NCBI GenBank assembly: GCA_036785705.1
Contig: JAWUZG010000015.1
Location: 2,061,001-2,125,000, forward strand
Direction of reading: 5' to 3'
Length of the DNA: 64,000 bases
Source of the DNA: Acanthornis magna
Taxonomy: Eukaryota; Chordata; Aves; Passeriformes; Acanthizidae
Below the pieces are notes generated by a model that was not told where the DNA came from, made no database searches, and worked only from the letters and a program-made list of their open reading frames with translations. The position numbers and the translations under genes are program-made. Below, one piece after another: positions 1-11,700 of this stretch (within the stretch, counting starts at the first letter, position 1; the number at the start of each line of letters is the position of its first letter).

Positions 1-1087
1 AACCAGGTCTCAAAATGAGCAAAATTCAACTCAGACTTGTTGGCAAGAATCCTATCAAACTTGATCCCAAAACTGCAGTGCATTGTTGTGGTAGGGCGGT
101 ACCTCGTTACTGTTATTTGCCTGTTGGTGCTCATCCAATTTATGAGAAATCACAACTGAAAACTTGAGATGCACAAGCCACAGCCCTGAGCTGTTTGACA
201 CGGAAAAGCAGATGTGACATGGGCTCAAACAGGGACTCGTGAGGCAATAATCAATTAGTTATGAAATAAATAAAAATTAAAAGTGCATTTTATCCTCAAA
301 ACACTGTGGGAAAGGTCCAAGAGAAGGTCCTGTGCACCCACTGACCGTGGCATCCTCTACCCACTCTGAGGGGCAGAAAATGGTGCCACAATTGGTGGCT
401 GGGTGTCCCTTTGTATCACTGCGGGTTTTTTCTTTTCACGCCAGTAAAAAAAAAACAGGATTGGGTTCAGGAGGTGGCTTTGTCCTGTGCTCAGTCACTC
501 CCAGAGTGGACGTCAACCTTCAGAGGTCAGGAGCTCTCCTGCCACACTGACATTATTAGGAACCTGTTTCTGTTTTAGTAGAGCTGTGAGGTCATTGCCG
601 GGAGTTTTGCACTGCCAGCCTGTCGTTTTCCCATCTGGAAATCTGTCCTTTTGGAATCCACTGCCACCCTGTCACCTCACTGCCTCCAAGGAGCTCCACA
701 GCTGGGGTGGTGGTGAATGCTTCAATATATGCAATTTGTCTGGCATGGAAACAGAGCCAGCAGGCGCCTTCAAGGCTCTCTAGAAGGCTCTAAATAACAC
801 TGACAGAGGGGAAAGAAATATCATCTTCAAATAAGAGAGGAAGGAGCCCTCCAGCCCACTGACATTCGAGGATTCAAGACAGCAGCAGCAGAACTGCCAT
901 GAAAACTGTCTTCTCATGGAACAGATGCTATTGGACCACTAACAGCAATTGTCAGTAAAGACACACAGGTTTCCTTTAAAATTATTTCCATGGTGGCAGC
1001 TTTGTCAGCTGCAGCACAGTGGTTATTCTTCTGCCTGCAGCCAGCAGCAGAATGGGCTTTTTCCTGGCAGGAGAGGAGACCAGAGCA
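1..1087. other. Intergenic, no gene recognised
   Basis: No open frame here resembles a known protein or has a convincing chain of splice sites. An A-rich patch near 262-285 contains overlapping AATAAA-like words that could be the poly(A) signal of a gene lying to the left, but nothing upstream can be seen. The upstream neighbour of EDEM2 in mammals is PROCR; I see no PROCR-like exon. Confidence 0.5.
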
Positions 1088-1585
1088 TCACAGAATCACA
1101 CAATCCCAGGATGGGTCAGGCTGGAAAGGACCACAGTGGGTCACTGGTGCCACTCCATGCTCCAGCAGGGCCATCCCAGAGCACAGGCCACAGGATTGTG
1201 ACCAGAGGGCTCTGGAATATCCCCAGGGAGGAGACTCCACAGCCTCTCTGCACAATCTGCTCAGGGCTGGGCACTGCCCAGGGCAGAAGTTGTGCCTCCT
1301 GTGCAGGGGGAGCTCCCTGGGCTCAGTCCGTGCCGTTCCTCTGTGCCATTGCTGGGCCCCGGAGCAGAGCCTGGCCCTGCTCTGACCCTCCCTGACATCA
1401 GCAAAAATCCATCCTCATGCTCCTTGGGCACTAACCATGCTCCAGGCCCTTCCTCAGCTGCGCAGCCTCCGCTGGCCCTGCTCCAGGAGCTCCTGTCCTG
1501 CAGGGCTGAGGGTCCAGAGCTGGCACAGCACTCCAGATGTGCCTCCCCGTGCTGGGCAGAGGGGCAGGACCAAATCCCTTAAGGG
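1088..1585 (-). mobile_element. CR1 LINE 3' fragment
   Basis: Reads as the reverse complement of an avian CR1 3' region. At the left it begins with the terminal TCACAGAATCACA-type tail, followed by the CR1 block with 'ggctggaaaggacc', then 'gagactccacagcctctctg', and far to the right 'cactccagatgtgcctcccc'. About 500 bp, diverged, with internal deletions. Not coding. Confidence 0.8.
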
Positions 1586-3690
1586 CACAAAAAACCAGTG
1601 GCCCTTCTAGGACCCCAGAAGTAGCCAGGGGGTGCTGACCACAGAGGGACACAGGCAGCAGCAGAGAGATGTGACGTCTCTCCTGTGCTGGCTGTGGATG
1701 GACATCTCTGATGCTGTCCCAGTGGTGGGGCTGTGTCTCACAGCCCTGTCCAGAGGGACAGGAGCTCTCTGGGCACACAGAGCAGGGACTCAGGGAAGCA
1801 AAACTGCCTTCGAAACAGTTTGGGTTCACCGCGGAGGGAGCAGGTGGTTAGCCACCAAATCCTGCTCTGAAAAGCCACTGCCAGTGAAAACATGCTTGAT
1901 TTTTATCAATAATCCCAAACTAACAGCTGAAAACTGAAAGTTTTGCTTTTAAAGCGAAGTTGTCACTGTTTCGGTTCTTGACAAACCACTGAATGTTTGC
2001 CAGAGAGGTTTCAACACAAACACCTTGGCCAGCACCTTGTTTTCTGGCTGGAATCTCCGTCCAGGCTGCCCCAGAAGTGACCAGTGTGGGGTTGGTTCTC
2101 CCCATTGAAAGCTGCCCTTGTCCACAGCTTTTGCCAGGAAGCAAAAGGGGACATCCAAATGCCCCTGTGGTCCTGCTGGGAGCTGCAAAGCTGAGGGCTT
2201 AGAGGAGTCCTTCAGGTGACACCTGTGGCTGTGGAAGTAGTGCCCAGGTGCCACAGGATGCTCGGATGTGACACATCAAGCCCAGGAGAGCAGACAGCCA
2301 CAGCCCTCCCTCACTGGAGAGCTCTGAGCAAGTTTTGGGATTGGCTTTCTTTCCTCCTGTGAGACTCATTCCCTGAGTCTGTGGCTCTCCAAGGATCTCA
2401 GCTTGCTCACAAGCACTCTGCAGTTCCTGAGACTTTGGGCTGCACAGGAAAGCCAAGAGCTGTGTCGTGAGCAGGACCAGGAGCACTAAGGATACCCACG
2501 CTGTCCGTGTCCCTCTCCTTGGGCAGGGACAGAGGAATGGGATGGCTCGATGGGTGAATCCCTGGGTGGAGGACGGAGGCTGAAGCTTGGCAAGGAGCTG
2601 ATCTGCTCCCACAGAGTCCTGCTGCAGCCACGAGGAGCCAGGGGAGAGCCCAGTGTGCTGCATTCCTCAGCTGGGGTCACGGTGGGGGTCCCACTCCAGG
2701 ACCCATAATCACCTGGATATCACAGCCCCTGGAGAGAGGGATGTGGAGAGGAGAGGAGAGGAAGGAGGTCCCCTCTGTCTCCTTCCACACTGCATGAGGG
2801 GAAAAGCAGCTCTGTGGGAATGAGTGTCAGGAAAGACAGGGTCAGGAGCCACCTCCTCACCTGCAGAGTGAAGCTTTTAAGGAAATCAGCTGGCTGCTGG
2901 AATCTTCCTCATCAAACATGGATGAGACACTGAAAATGCCATTATGTAGATCCCCAGGAAAGGAGGCCAGGACCTCACCAGGAGGAGGTTATTCAGTGCA
3001 TGAGTGCAGGAGGGGGGATGGAAAGTTTTGAAGGCACTGAGTGCCAACAGCATGGACAAAAAAGCAGGTGTTGATTCCAGAAAACCCAGCTGGGATTTCT
3101 CTCACAGCCAGTTGAAGAAGGACAGAGAAGTCACAGAGACTGAGCTGCATTTGGGCTGTATTTCACTGCCCAGATCATCACACCTCTTGCAGGGAGGAGC
3201 GAGGTGTGGCCAGCACATGGATCCCACCCAAATCCCACCAGGACCAGGCACCAGTGCTCCTCAGGTGGCTCTGGCTCCTGTGCAGAGCTCCTGGGAGCCA
3301 GCCCAGCTGAGCAGGCATCCCCATGGGAGATGTCACTGAAACCTCATGGGCTGGGTTTTCCCTCTGCTCTGCCTTCCCACTCCAAACCATCCCCTTCCCA
3401 AGCAACTCTAGGTCACCTCCACTAATTACCGTTTTCAGAGATAATTGTGCTTTTTTCATGGAAATTTCCACGTCAGAAAATTGGCAATTGTCAAACATCA
3501 AAGTAATGTTCCCAGAGAACAATCTCTTTCAGGGTTTTCCAGATTATCACCCCAAGCAGGTTGAAACAGCACTCTCAGGGAGCAGCTTACTCTTTACCGC
3601 TGTCACAAAATCAGTCTGGGAACAGAGGCAGCCATCAGGGCTGTCACCCAAATGTCTTAATACGTGACATACACTGTGGAGCTGCAATAA
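1586..3690. other. Intergenic, no gene recognised
   Basis: GC-moderate sequence with many short overlapping open frames on both strands, none resembling a known protein and none with consistent splice signals. A short purine-rich stretch (GGAGAGGAGAGGAGAGGAAGGAGG) lies near 2745-2768. Nothing else is seen. Confidence 0.45.
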
Positions 3691-3862
3691 TCATGGAATC
3701 CTAGGATGGTTTGGCTTGGAACTGACCATAAAGTTCCTCTTGTTCCAAACCTCTGCCATGGGCAGGGACACCTTCCACTAATCCAGGTTGCTCCAACCTG
3801 GCCTCGGACACTTCCAAGGATGAGGCAGCCACAGGTTCTCTGGTCTGCCTGTGCCAGTCTCC
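3691..3862 (-). mobile_element. CR1 LINE 3' fragment
   Basis: Reverse-complement CR1 tail starting at 'tcatggaatcctagg', followed by the diagnostic 'tgccatgggcagggacacc', 'ccaggttgctcc' and 'ggacacttccaaggatg' blocks. Truncated after about 170 bp. Confidence 0.85.
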
Positions 3863-4371
3863 AAGTGGTTTTAGGGTATTTTAAAAGGCAAACCCAAGGT
3901 GAATGCTGGAGAAATGACTCCTCCAGATGTGCTCTGGTGTATCTCTGTGCTGTTCACACACACCACAGAACAATGTCAGCTGCTGCCGCTTGGGCCCCTG
4001 TGTAAAACCCAGCCTAAGCCCAGACTGCCCCAGAGTGGCTGCTGATGGTGTCCCACTTCCTCCCCTGGCTCTCCTCAAAACCTCAGAACAAAATTCCCTT
4101 TTCCCAAATACCAGGGAAACCTCCCAGCAGCTCCAAACTGCCTGCCCCAGTCCTGCAGCCCAGTGTGGAGTCAGACACTCCTGCACATGTTCCTTGTGCA
4201 GAGAAACAAACTCACCCGTCCTGACCTTTACCTAAAGCAGGAGATCCCTGTTCACCGACAAGCTGTAGTTAATTTGTTTTACATGATCATAAAGTAGGCA
4301 ATAAAATGTCTCTACCACCTGTGTTTCCAGAGAGCCACAGGAAGTTTTTCTCATTGCTTTTCTCCAGCTGT

Positions 4372-4409
4372 AAACTCAGCCTTTCTTACCAAACTCAGCC
4401 CTTCTTACC
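4372..4409. repeat. 19-bp tandem duplication
   Basis: Two adjacent 19-bp copies beginning AAACTCAGC and ending TTCTTACC, differing at a single base. Likely a recent replication-slippage duplication; no function is suggested. Confidence 0.85.
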
Positions 4410-6504
4410 CTATTCAGAGTGCTCATCTGAAACGTGAGGGATTCTCCCAGACTTGAAACAATTTTGAACTCCAAAGTCCAAACCCTGGCTGAGCTGGAGC
4501 CACTATCCAAACGTTCCACCTCTTTCCCACTATGAGTAAGGCTGAATAACCCTTCTTGTCCATTTTTTTTTCCTTTGCAAGCCCACCCAGAGACACAAAT
4601 GATGCAGAAGAACCCTGTGCAGACACCCCTGACACTCATGGTGCAAGAGAGACCCTCACCTCTCCCCTGAGCACCTGATCCTTGGCTGTCGGGATGATGG
4701 ATTTATGTCACAGAGAAATGTCTGCTATTTACCTGTATTCTACAGACACCACTCATCTGAACACCTTCAAATCTACCTGGTACAAAAATATGAAAGGCAC
4801 ATTCCCCACAGGAAAATCCTGTATTGGATAAAGAAAACGAAGCCTCATTCACACAAGTGGGACAGTTCTGGACTTCACTGATGTCAGGTAACACAGGTAC
4901 CGCAAGTGCCCATACAATAAACCAAGACACACTGATGCTAACTCAATTTTATTTTTGCTTTCTCACTTGTCAAGTTCCCAACAGCGAGTCAGAGTTGCAT
5001 AAAACATTCAAACTCTACACAGAGCCACAGTTCTTTGTGAATATACTGCAAAAACTTCTGCATGTTTGGAAGAGACCTGGAGCAGCAGGAGCATGGCTTC
5101 GAATCACATCACCTAAAGGAAGGCCAGAAACCAGGCAGCCCATCAGTTTTCTGTGTTTTCTGTCTGACTGTATTTTTCTCTTTTATTTTGTTAGTCGGGT
5201 GCCAAACAAATAAAATCAATTCCGAACTTATAAAAAGCAATTGGAAATGTCTAGTCTTTTATAGTGAAATCTCGACTGAAGCAGCCCACAGCACTTGGAG
5301 AAAAATCAATCATCATTTCCATCCTGCTACGTGTGCTACTAAAATTAAGAATTGATGTTCGGCTGCAAAGGAAAATTATTTCAAGAGAACCACCTTAGCA
5401 ACAGTTTTCAGTGTTCATAAACCTCCTGTTTACGGTTCTTCTCATAGCAGATGAACTCCTACATCCCACCATGAATTATAAATATTAATGAGGCATCCCA
5501 ATTTACATACAGTTTCCATCTTAATAGGCATCAGAATTGCAAGCAGGGCAACAGCACCACTTACGGTAATAGCAAGTAGTAAACATATCCTCAGCTTAAA
5601 GAGGTCATAAACCACAGTGTTAAACACCCCTGTAATTGCAACCTCTCCCATATCCAAACCAAAGTTCAGATGGTTCTGCCAGTAGCCTTTTCATAAAGAC
5701 AGAAAGCCTGACAAGGCAGAGGGGGGCATTGAAGAAGCACTTAACTCTGATGCAGCCCAAATATTTTAGCAAAGTGCTGTGTCCATTTGGGAGCACCACT
5801 CCCTGCACCTTCTTTAATTTCTTGCAGCCCAGCCCATGTAACTTGTATGATATAATGTGCACACCATGTCAATATCCTCCAGTACATGCCACAGTCATAG
5901 GGAAAGCCCTCCCTTCATCCAAATCGTCTCCACCCCACCAGCTCTGTTTAGTAATAAGCACACAGGTGACTTCCAGCTGGAAGCTGCTGTTTTTCCAAGA
6001 CTCAGAGGCTGTGCAGGGCCAGCAGCTCGGGATGTCTGACACCCTGAGGATGGTGCTCTCCCCTCCGGCAAGGAGCTGCTCCCACCAGCCTTCCCATGGA
6101 CTTTTCTCAGCACCTCTGTGGTAGGGCTTGTGGTGGCCACAAGGGTCACCTCACTCCAGTGGGGTTTGTAATCAACCTGTGGCACTCAGGAGTGCTGGGG
6201 AGGAGAGAGCCCCACCTGTCCCCCAAATCCACCCCCAGGGTGCTTGGCTGCCTAAAGAAGGGGTAAGGAAGGTGATGAGCACTGCACCAAACCCAGTTTT
6301 TCCATGTTTTTCCCAACCAATTTTGATCCAGCTGGCTCTCCCAGCCGCTGCTTTCTTGCCCACCAATCTCTGGATTCAGCCCACTCTGTTCATCCCTTCT
6401 TTTGGTGTTTGATTAGTGTAATTAGCACCTGTGATGTTGTCTCCCTGCACCCATCTCCTCCGTGGCCCCAGTGGCAGAACATTCCCACCTTCCCAGCTAT
6501 CCCT

Positions 6505-6559
6505 CTGATGCCAGGAGGGAGACACTGCTCCTCCATCTGATGCCAGGAGGGGGACACTG
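6505..6559. repeat. Short 32-bp-period direct repeat
   Basis: Two 23-bp copies (6505-6527 and 6537-6559) of a CTGATGCCAGGAGGG-containing word, one mismatch, start-to-start distance 32 bp. A two-unit minisatellite. Confidence 0.8.
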
Positions 6560-7077
6560 GACGGCTCTGCCTCTGTCTTGTCCTGCTTTTCTTCCATCTG
6601 TTTCCAAATACATGCAGTCAGCTTTTAGAACTGAGTAACTGACTTTGATAGGAAAATTACTGTTCCAGTATACAGTAAATGACAGTGCTCTAGAACACTG
6701 TCAAAGTCTGGAAAATGAACTTTAATAAAAAGCATTCCAGTAATGTACTGTGACAGCTTTTAGTGAAATCAGCTCCAACAGTTTGATTTTCCCAGGAACA
6801 CAGTGAGATACTCCAGCAGCCTTAAGCCATGGGATCAGCAAGCAGACAGATTTATGATGAATGGCCCCAGAAACCCAAATCACAGCTGCAGCAAATGAAC
6901 AGTATGTTGAAATTACCCAGAGGCTTTTTGTCTGGACCACCATGCTGGTACCTGAGTGTGCACTGACACCTAGTGGGATGGCCCCAGGCTGGGAGCTGAG
7001 GGGTAAACTGGGGTTATTTCATTTAAAAACATGAAAATAGGCAGCCCTCCCCAATACTAAACCTCCTTATCCACGGC

Positions 7078-7138
7078 GGGGTGGCTGGAACTAAATGATC
7101 TTTGGGGTCTTTCCCGATGCAAATCATTCTGTGAGTCT
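7078..7138 (+). mobile_element. CR1 LINE 3' tail
   Basis: About 60 bp of plus-oriented CR1 terminus: 'ggctggaactaaatgatctttggggtctttc' followed by the 'aaatcattctgtgagtct' end. Very short 5'-truncated copy. Confidence 0.75.
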
Positions 7139-7503
7139 ACAGCTGCTATGAGATGATGAAGTGTTGGGTTATTTGTGCTCCTTCCTCTCCCGCAAGCAAA
7201 GTGATTTAGTTTTGATTTCTAAATGCTGCACCTCTGCCACCCAAAGGGTTAATTCATCACTTCTCACTTCTGCTCTCCCTGCCTGGCTCAACCCCCTCCT
7301 CATCCATGGGCATAGGTGGGAAGAACAGGAGGGATTTAGTGTGGATCAATCCAAGTCTAAAGATGCAGATGTAGGGAGAGCTTGGCCCATCACTCTGATG
7401 TTAAAATTCACTGTGCTGGTTAAACTGCAGGGTGCTAAAATCAGTGTAACCATGCTGGGAGTACAGGCTCGGGAACTTTTCCAGGTGTGAGCCACAGTAC
7501 TGA

Positions 7504-7670
7504 TCACAGAATCCCAGACTGGTTTGGGTTGGAAGGACCTTAAAAGCTCCTCTCATTCCACCCCTGCCATGGGCAGGGACACCTTCCACTACGCCAGGCT
7601 GCTCCAAGCCCCAACCAACCTGTCCTTGGACACTTCCAGGGATCCAGGGGCAGCCACAGCTTCTCTGGGA
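7504..7670 (-). mobile_element. CR1 LINE 3' fragment
   Basis: Begins 'tcacagaatcccag' and continues through 'ttgggttggaaggacctt', 'ccatgggcagggacacc', 'tccttggacacttccagg' and 'cagccacagcttctctggg', the standard reverse-complement CR1 series. Confidence 0.9.
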
Positions 7671-8445
7671 AGTTGTGGATACCCCCAGGGGACTCAATGC
7701 TCCAGCAAGGAATCAGGCTGCTGTAAGCCAGCCCTGCTCTGACACAGGAAAATACACCAGAGCTGGAGCCCAGTCCCAGTGCAGGAGGGTGGCACCACCC
7801 GAGGACTCTATTCATGGATTATGTTTCCAAAGCAGGTCCTGCTGCATCACCCAAACCTCACCCAAAGCTGGGCTTAAATTAGAGGGAGCAGCAGCATCAG
7901 AAGGGCCGGTCAGAAAGAAGGCCTACAGGTCAGCAATCTCCCAATCGCTTCACAAATATTCTGTCCCATTTCCTGACAGGAACCGCACAGGAGCGGTGCC
8001 AGGCACCACCTCCTTGTGCCACAGGGGACAAGCACCTTCCCGGGCACTGGCCCCTCCGCCGGCAACACCTTATTCTTATTAACACCCGCTAGCTTTATTT
8101 TGGGGGCTGAAAGCAGCACCTCCAGCGCTGCCCCCTCAGCCACTGTCCTGCCCGCTCCTCCGGTGTCCTCCCACCCGCCCGGGAGGCTCCCTCCTGCCCC
8201 AGACACGGCGACCTGCAGCCTCCGAGGAGGTACCGCAGGAACCTCTCGCTTCTCTGCGGGCAGTCCCGGTGACAATTCCCGCAGGCAGAGCCCCACAGCC
8301 CCGCCGAGGCGGCAGCCCCACCCCAAAACCCACCAAAGCATCTCCGAACCCACAAAACACCTCCGAAGCCACCAAAGCCTCCCCTCTCTCCGCTCGTATC
8401 GCGAACCGCCCCGGATGCAGCCCCGCCGCGCGGAGCACTTCCGTC
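7671..8445. other. EDEM2 upstream flank
   Basis: Transition from ordinary intergenic sequence to the EDEM2 CpG island; GC and CpG density rise from about 8130. Long open frames that cross this area on both strands are a consequence of high GC content and are not supported by protein similarity. Confidence 0.5.
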
Positions 8446-8469
8446 AACGCGTGCGCCGAGCGCTCTGCG

Positions 8470-8556
8470 CTCCCATTGGCTGGCGGGCGCGGGGGGGCGG
8501 GGCCGGGAGGAGCGGAGGCCTCTCCCATTGGCTGGCGGGCGCGGCGGGGCGGGGCC
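8470..8556 (+). promoter_or_regulatory. Duplicated NF-Y/Sp1 module of EDEM2
   Basis: Two 35-bp copies (8470-8504 and 8522-8556) match at 34 of 35 positions with a 52-bp offset. Each carries an inverted CCAAT box (ATTGG at 8475-8479 and 8527-8531) and, about 16-20 bp downstream, a GC box (GGGCGGGG). They lie 97-183 bp upstream of the start codon. NF-Y and Sp1 binding is inferred from the motifs. I do not see a canonical ERSE (CCAAT-N9-CCACG) in either copy. Confidence 0.75.
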
Positions 8557-8652
8557 AGAGGCGCGGCGGCCCCGGTGGGCGCTCGGGGAAGGCGAAGCGG
8601 GAGGGACCGGGTAGCGCATCCCGGGGAGGGGAGCCGGTGAGGGGACCCGGCC

Positions 8653-8771
8653 ATGCGGGGCCCCGGCGCGGCCATGCTGCGCTTCCTCGGCCCGCTGCTG
8701 TGCCTCTGGGCGCTGCGGCTCCCGGCGGGCACCGGCACGGCCGGCCGCGGGCTGGACGTGGCTTCCTACCG
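8653..8771 (+). CDS. EDEM2: EDEM2 coding exon 1
   Basis: Codons 1-40 (last codon split after two bases). Encodes the signal peptide, with the hydrophobic core [15 protein letters not shown]. Donor is G|GTGAGT. ATG at 8653 and at 8674 (Met8) both have G at -3. Confidence 0.93.
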
Positions 8772-11700
8772 GTGAGTACGGAGCGGGCGGCGCGGGGCCC
8801 ATCCGGGCCCGGGCTGAGCGCGCCGTGCTTGTGCCGCAGGGAGCGAGTGCGCGCCATGTTCTACCACGCCTACGAGCACTACCTGGAGAGCGCCTTCCCC
8901 TACGACGAGCTGCGGCCGCTGACGTGCGACGGGCAGGACACCTGGGGCAGGTAAGGACTGTGCCCGGGGTGGGGATGGGGATGGGGATGGGCGGCCCCTC
9001 CGCCCGGTCTCACCTCGCTTCTCTCCTCCGCAGCTTCTCCCTGACCCTGATCGACGCCCTGGACACCCTGCTGGTGAGTAGGAGCCAGCCCTGTGTGCCC
9101 ACAGCCTGCTCAAGGCCCCTGCCAGTCACCTGTACACCTGGATTTTACATGATGGTGCCAAAAGTCAGTTATTCATTGACCCGGGAGCTTTGCATTTCCC
9201 TTTGCATCAGCCCTGGGAGGCAGGCGACAGAGCTCCCCTTTCCTGACACCCTCTGGAATAAAGACGTAAAAGTGTGTGAAGAAAGCATTTTGAGAGAAGA
9301 TGAAACTGTCAGTCACTTTTTTAGTACTATCTGTGATTAATGATTTCACAAAATAGTAAAACCAAACTAAAATCAGCCCCAAATATTGAACTGCTCTTTG
9401 TATTCCCATGAACTCCAAGCCTGATTTTGTGTTTCCCCGCAGATCTTGGGAAATGTTTCTGAGTTCCAGCGAGTTGTCAATGTGCTGCAGGAAGGGGTGG
9501 ACTTCGATATTGATGTCAACGCATCTGTCTTTGAAACAAACATTCGAGGTGAGGTGGGTTTTTCTGTGCTGTTTGTTTTGGGTTTCCTTCCTACTTGAGT
9601 CTCAGAACTGTACAGCTGTGAGGTGGTGGTGAGAGGGAATTTGGGATGCAGAGGTACAGGACACGCAAACAGAGGAAAATCCCAAACGTCACTTCCTTTC
9701 AGTTTTTGCACATCCCTTTTTGCTTCCTGCCTCAACACAAGCAGAAGTAGACGTGGCACTTTCAGTATTCTGCTGCAAGGTTTTCAGCTTTGGAATATTT
9801 CCCACTGAAACAGTAGAGATTGTATCCTGTTTACTTTTACATACTGTTTTGGAACAGAGATTATTAATTTTTAGGATTATTCTTTTTTTTCTTGAAAACC
9901 ACAAAGGCCTTTGGAATCTTGCATCTGGTTGAATGTCTGACTGCTTCAGTGCCATCCAACAAAAAGACACTGTCAGGACACAAAATTGTTAATTATGCTT
10001 TTGTTGCTTGTCCTATCAAATATTGCTGAGCCAATTTTTTCAGGAGTGTAATTTCTCTGGTTGTTACGTGATCACAGACAGGCCTGTGAAATAACTAATA
10101 TTAGCTAATATATTTATGTTAGCTATATAACTAGTAGCTAACAGCTAAATATAGCTATTAACTCTCAGCCTCTGTTAGTCACAAAGAAGTTCTTGACTCT
10201 TCCTAGGCAAAAGAAATGTATCATAGAATCTGAGGGTGGTTTGGGTGGGAAGAGACCTTAAAGATCATCTCATTCCACCCCTGCCATGGCAGGGACACCT
10301 CCCACTGTCCCAGGTTGCTCCAAGCCCTGTCCAACCTGGCCTTGGACACTGCCAGGGATCCAGGGACAGCCACAGCTTCTCTGGGCACCTGTGCCAGGGC
10401 CTGCCCACCCTCACAGGGAAGGATTTCTTCCCAATATCCCATCAAACCCTGCTCCCTGACAGTTTGAAGCCATCACCCATTGTCCTGTCACTCCACACGT
10501 TTCTGCTGCTCTTTTCAAACAAGCAGAAAGAAACAAATCTCTCTTCTTTTGTGACATTTCAGTTAGGCTGGTAAGGGTGAGCCATCTCACTTTTCTTTGC
10601 CCTAAACTGCGCCTCTGATGAGGAGGAGTATAACTGGTGTGAGATTTTATTCCTCCCCACATGGTTTAATGGATTCTGATGTGTCCTTGCAGTGGTGGGG
10701 GGGCTTCTCTCTGCTCATCTGCTCTCCAGGAAGGCTGGAGTTGAAGTCGAAGCAGGCTGGCCGTGCTCGGGGCCTCTCCTGAGGATGGCTGAGGAAGCAG
10801 CTCGCAAACTGCTGCCAGGTGAGCCCCTGTTTGCCTTGTGTCACTGTGCTGGGGGTCATGGGTGGCTGCTGGCTGTGATGTGCCAGCTCATAAACCAGTC
10901 CTGTGTTCCCTGAGCTCCATATAAGTTTAGTTTGCAGGGAAAATGTTGTATGTGTGCGTGCCAAGTGCTGTGTGTGCTTAACTCATCATGTTGCTTGTTG
11001 CTTGTTGAGGGGAAACATATTTAATATAAATAATAAATAAAGGCTGCGAGACAGCAGCTTGTAAAGACAAGAAGATGCTGCCCTATCTGCTCTTTGTGGG
11101 CTGTGTGCCCTCGTGGCATGGCACTGTTCCCTTGTGTGCACCAAAGAGCGATCAGCCTCACTGGTTGTATTTTACTGTGGAGTGTTTAGTGACTGCCCTG
11201 CCTGCGCTGTAAAAGAAAGTGGGGATGCAGTCTGTTGCTCTGGCAAGTTGGAATAGATCCCCAGGACTTTCCCAGGACTGTGTGTACCCTCTCTTCCCCT
11301 CCCAGGATCACTCTCCACTTCTCATTTTGTTCTTTGCAGTGACTGCAATTGCTCCAGACTCACTTCCTGCCCATGGGCAGTGGGATGTGAGGCACATGTT
11401 TGCTTGAGAGTCTGTTAAACACAACACTGAGCACTTCTGTGACCCAAAAATTCTGTGTTTCAGCTTTCCAGACCCCAACTGGGATGCCCTATGGCACAGT
11501 GAACCTGCTGCATGGAGTAAACCCTGGCGAGACCCCGGTCACCTGTACTGCCGGAATTGGCACATTTATAGTGGAGTTTGCCACTCTAAGCCACCTTACT
11601 GGTGACCCGGTGTTTGAGGATGTTGCCAGGAAGGCTTTGAAGGCACTGTGGAAAAATCGCTCAGATATTGGGCTGGTGAGTGAGGAATGGACTTGGAATG

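Larger units (their letters stand above)
3863..7077. other. Intergenic, no certain gene
   Basis: Mostly unique, AT-richer sequence from about 4.25 to 5.9 kb. AATAAA words occur near 4300, 4916 and 5209 but no plus-strand gene leads into them. A weak minus-strand exon-like stretch at 5565-5675 is discussed under findings. Two short tandem duplications (4372-4409 and 6505-6559) are listed separately. Confidence 0.4.
8130..9050. promoter_or_regulatory. CpG island over EDEM2 promoter
   Basis: Dense CpG and GC boxes cover the 5' flank, exons 1-3 and introns 1-2 of EDEM2. No TATA box is visible in front of the start codon, so a dispersed CpG-type start is expected. This fits a broadly expressed ER gene. 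Confidence 0.75.

Noticed and set aside
1..8445. PROCR or MMP24 exons upstream of EDEM2
   Set aside because: These are the mammalian neighbours, but no open frame in the region resembles either protein.
8754..8760. GACGTGG as an XBP1/ATF6 (UPRE) site for EDEM2
   Set aside because: It is a 7-base match inside coding exon 1 and could easily occur by chance; the full UPRE (TGACGTGG) is not present.
8016..8954. A 312-codon plus-strand open frame across the EDEM2 promoter and first exons
   Set aside because: It runs through the CpG island, ignores the splice sites and only its last part overlaps true EDEM2 exon 2 coding. High GC content explains the lack of stops.
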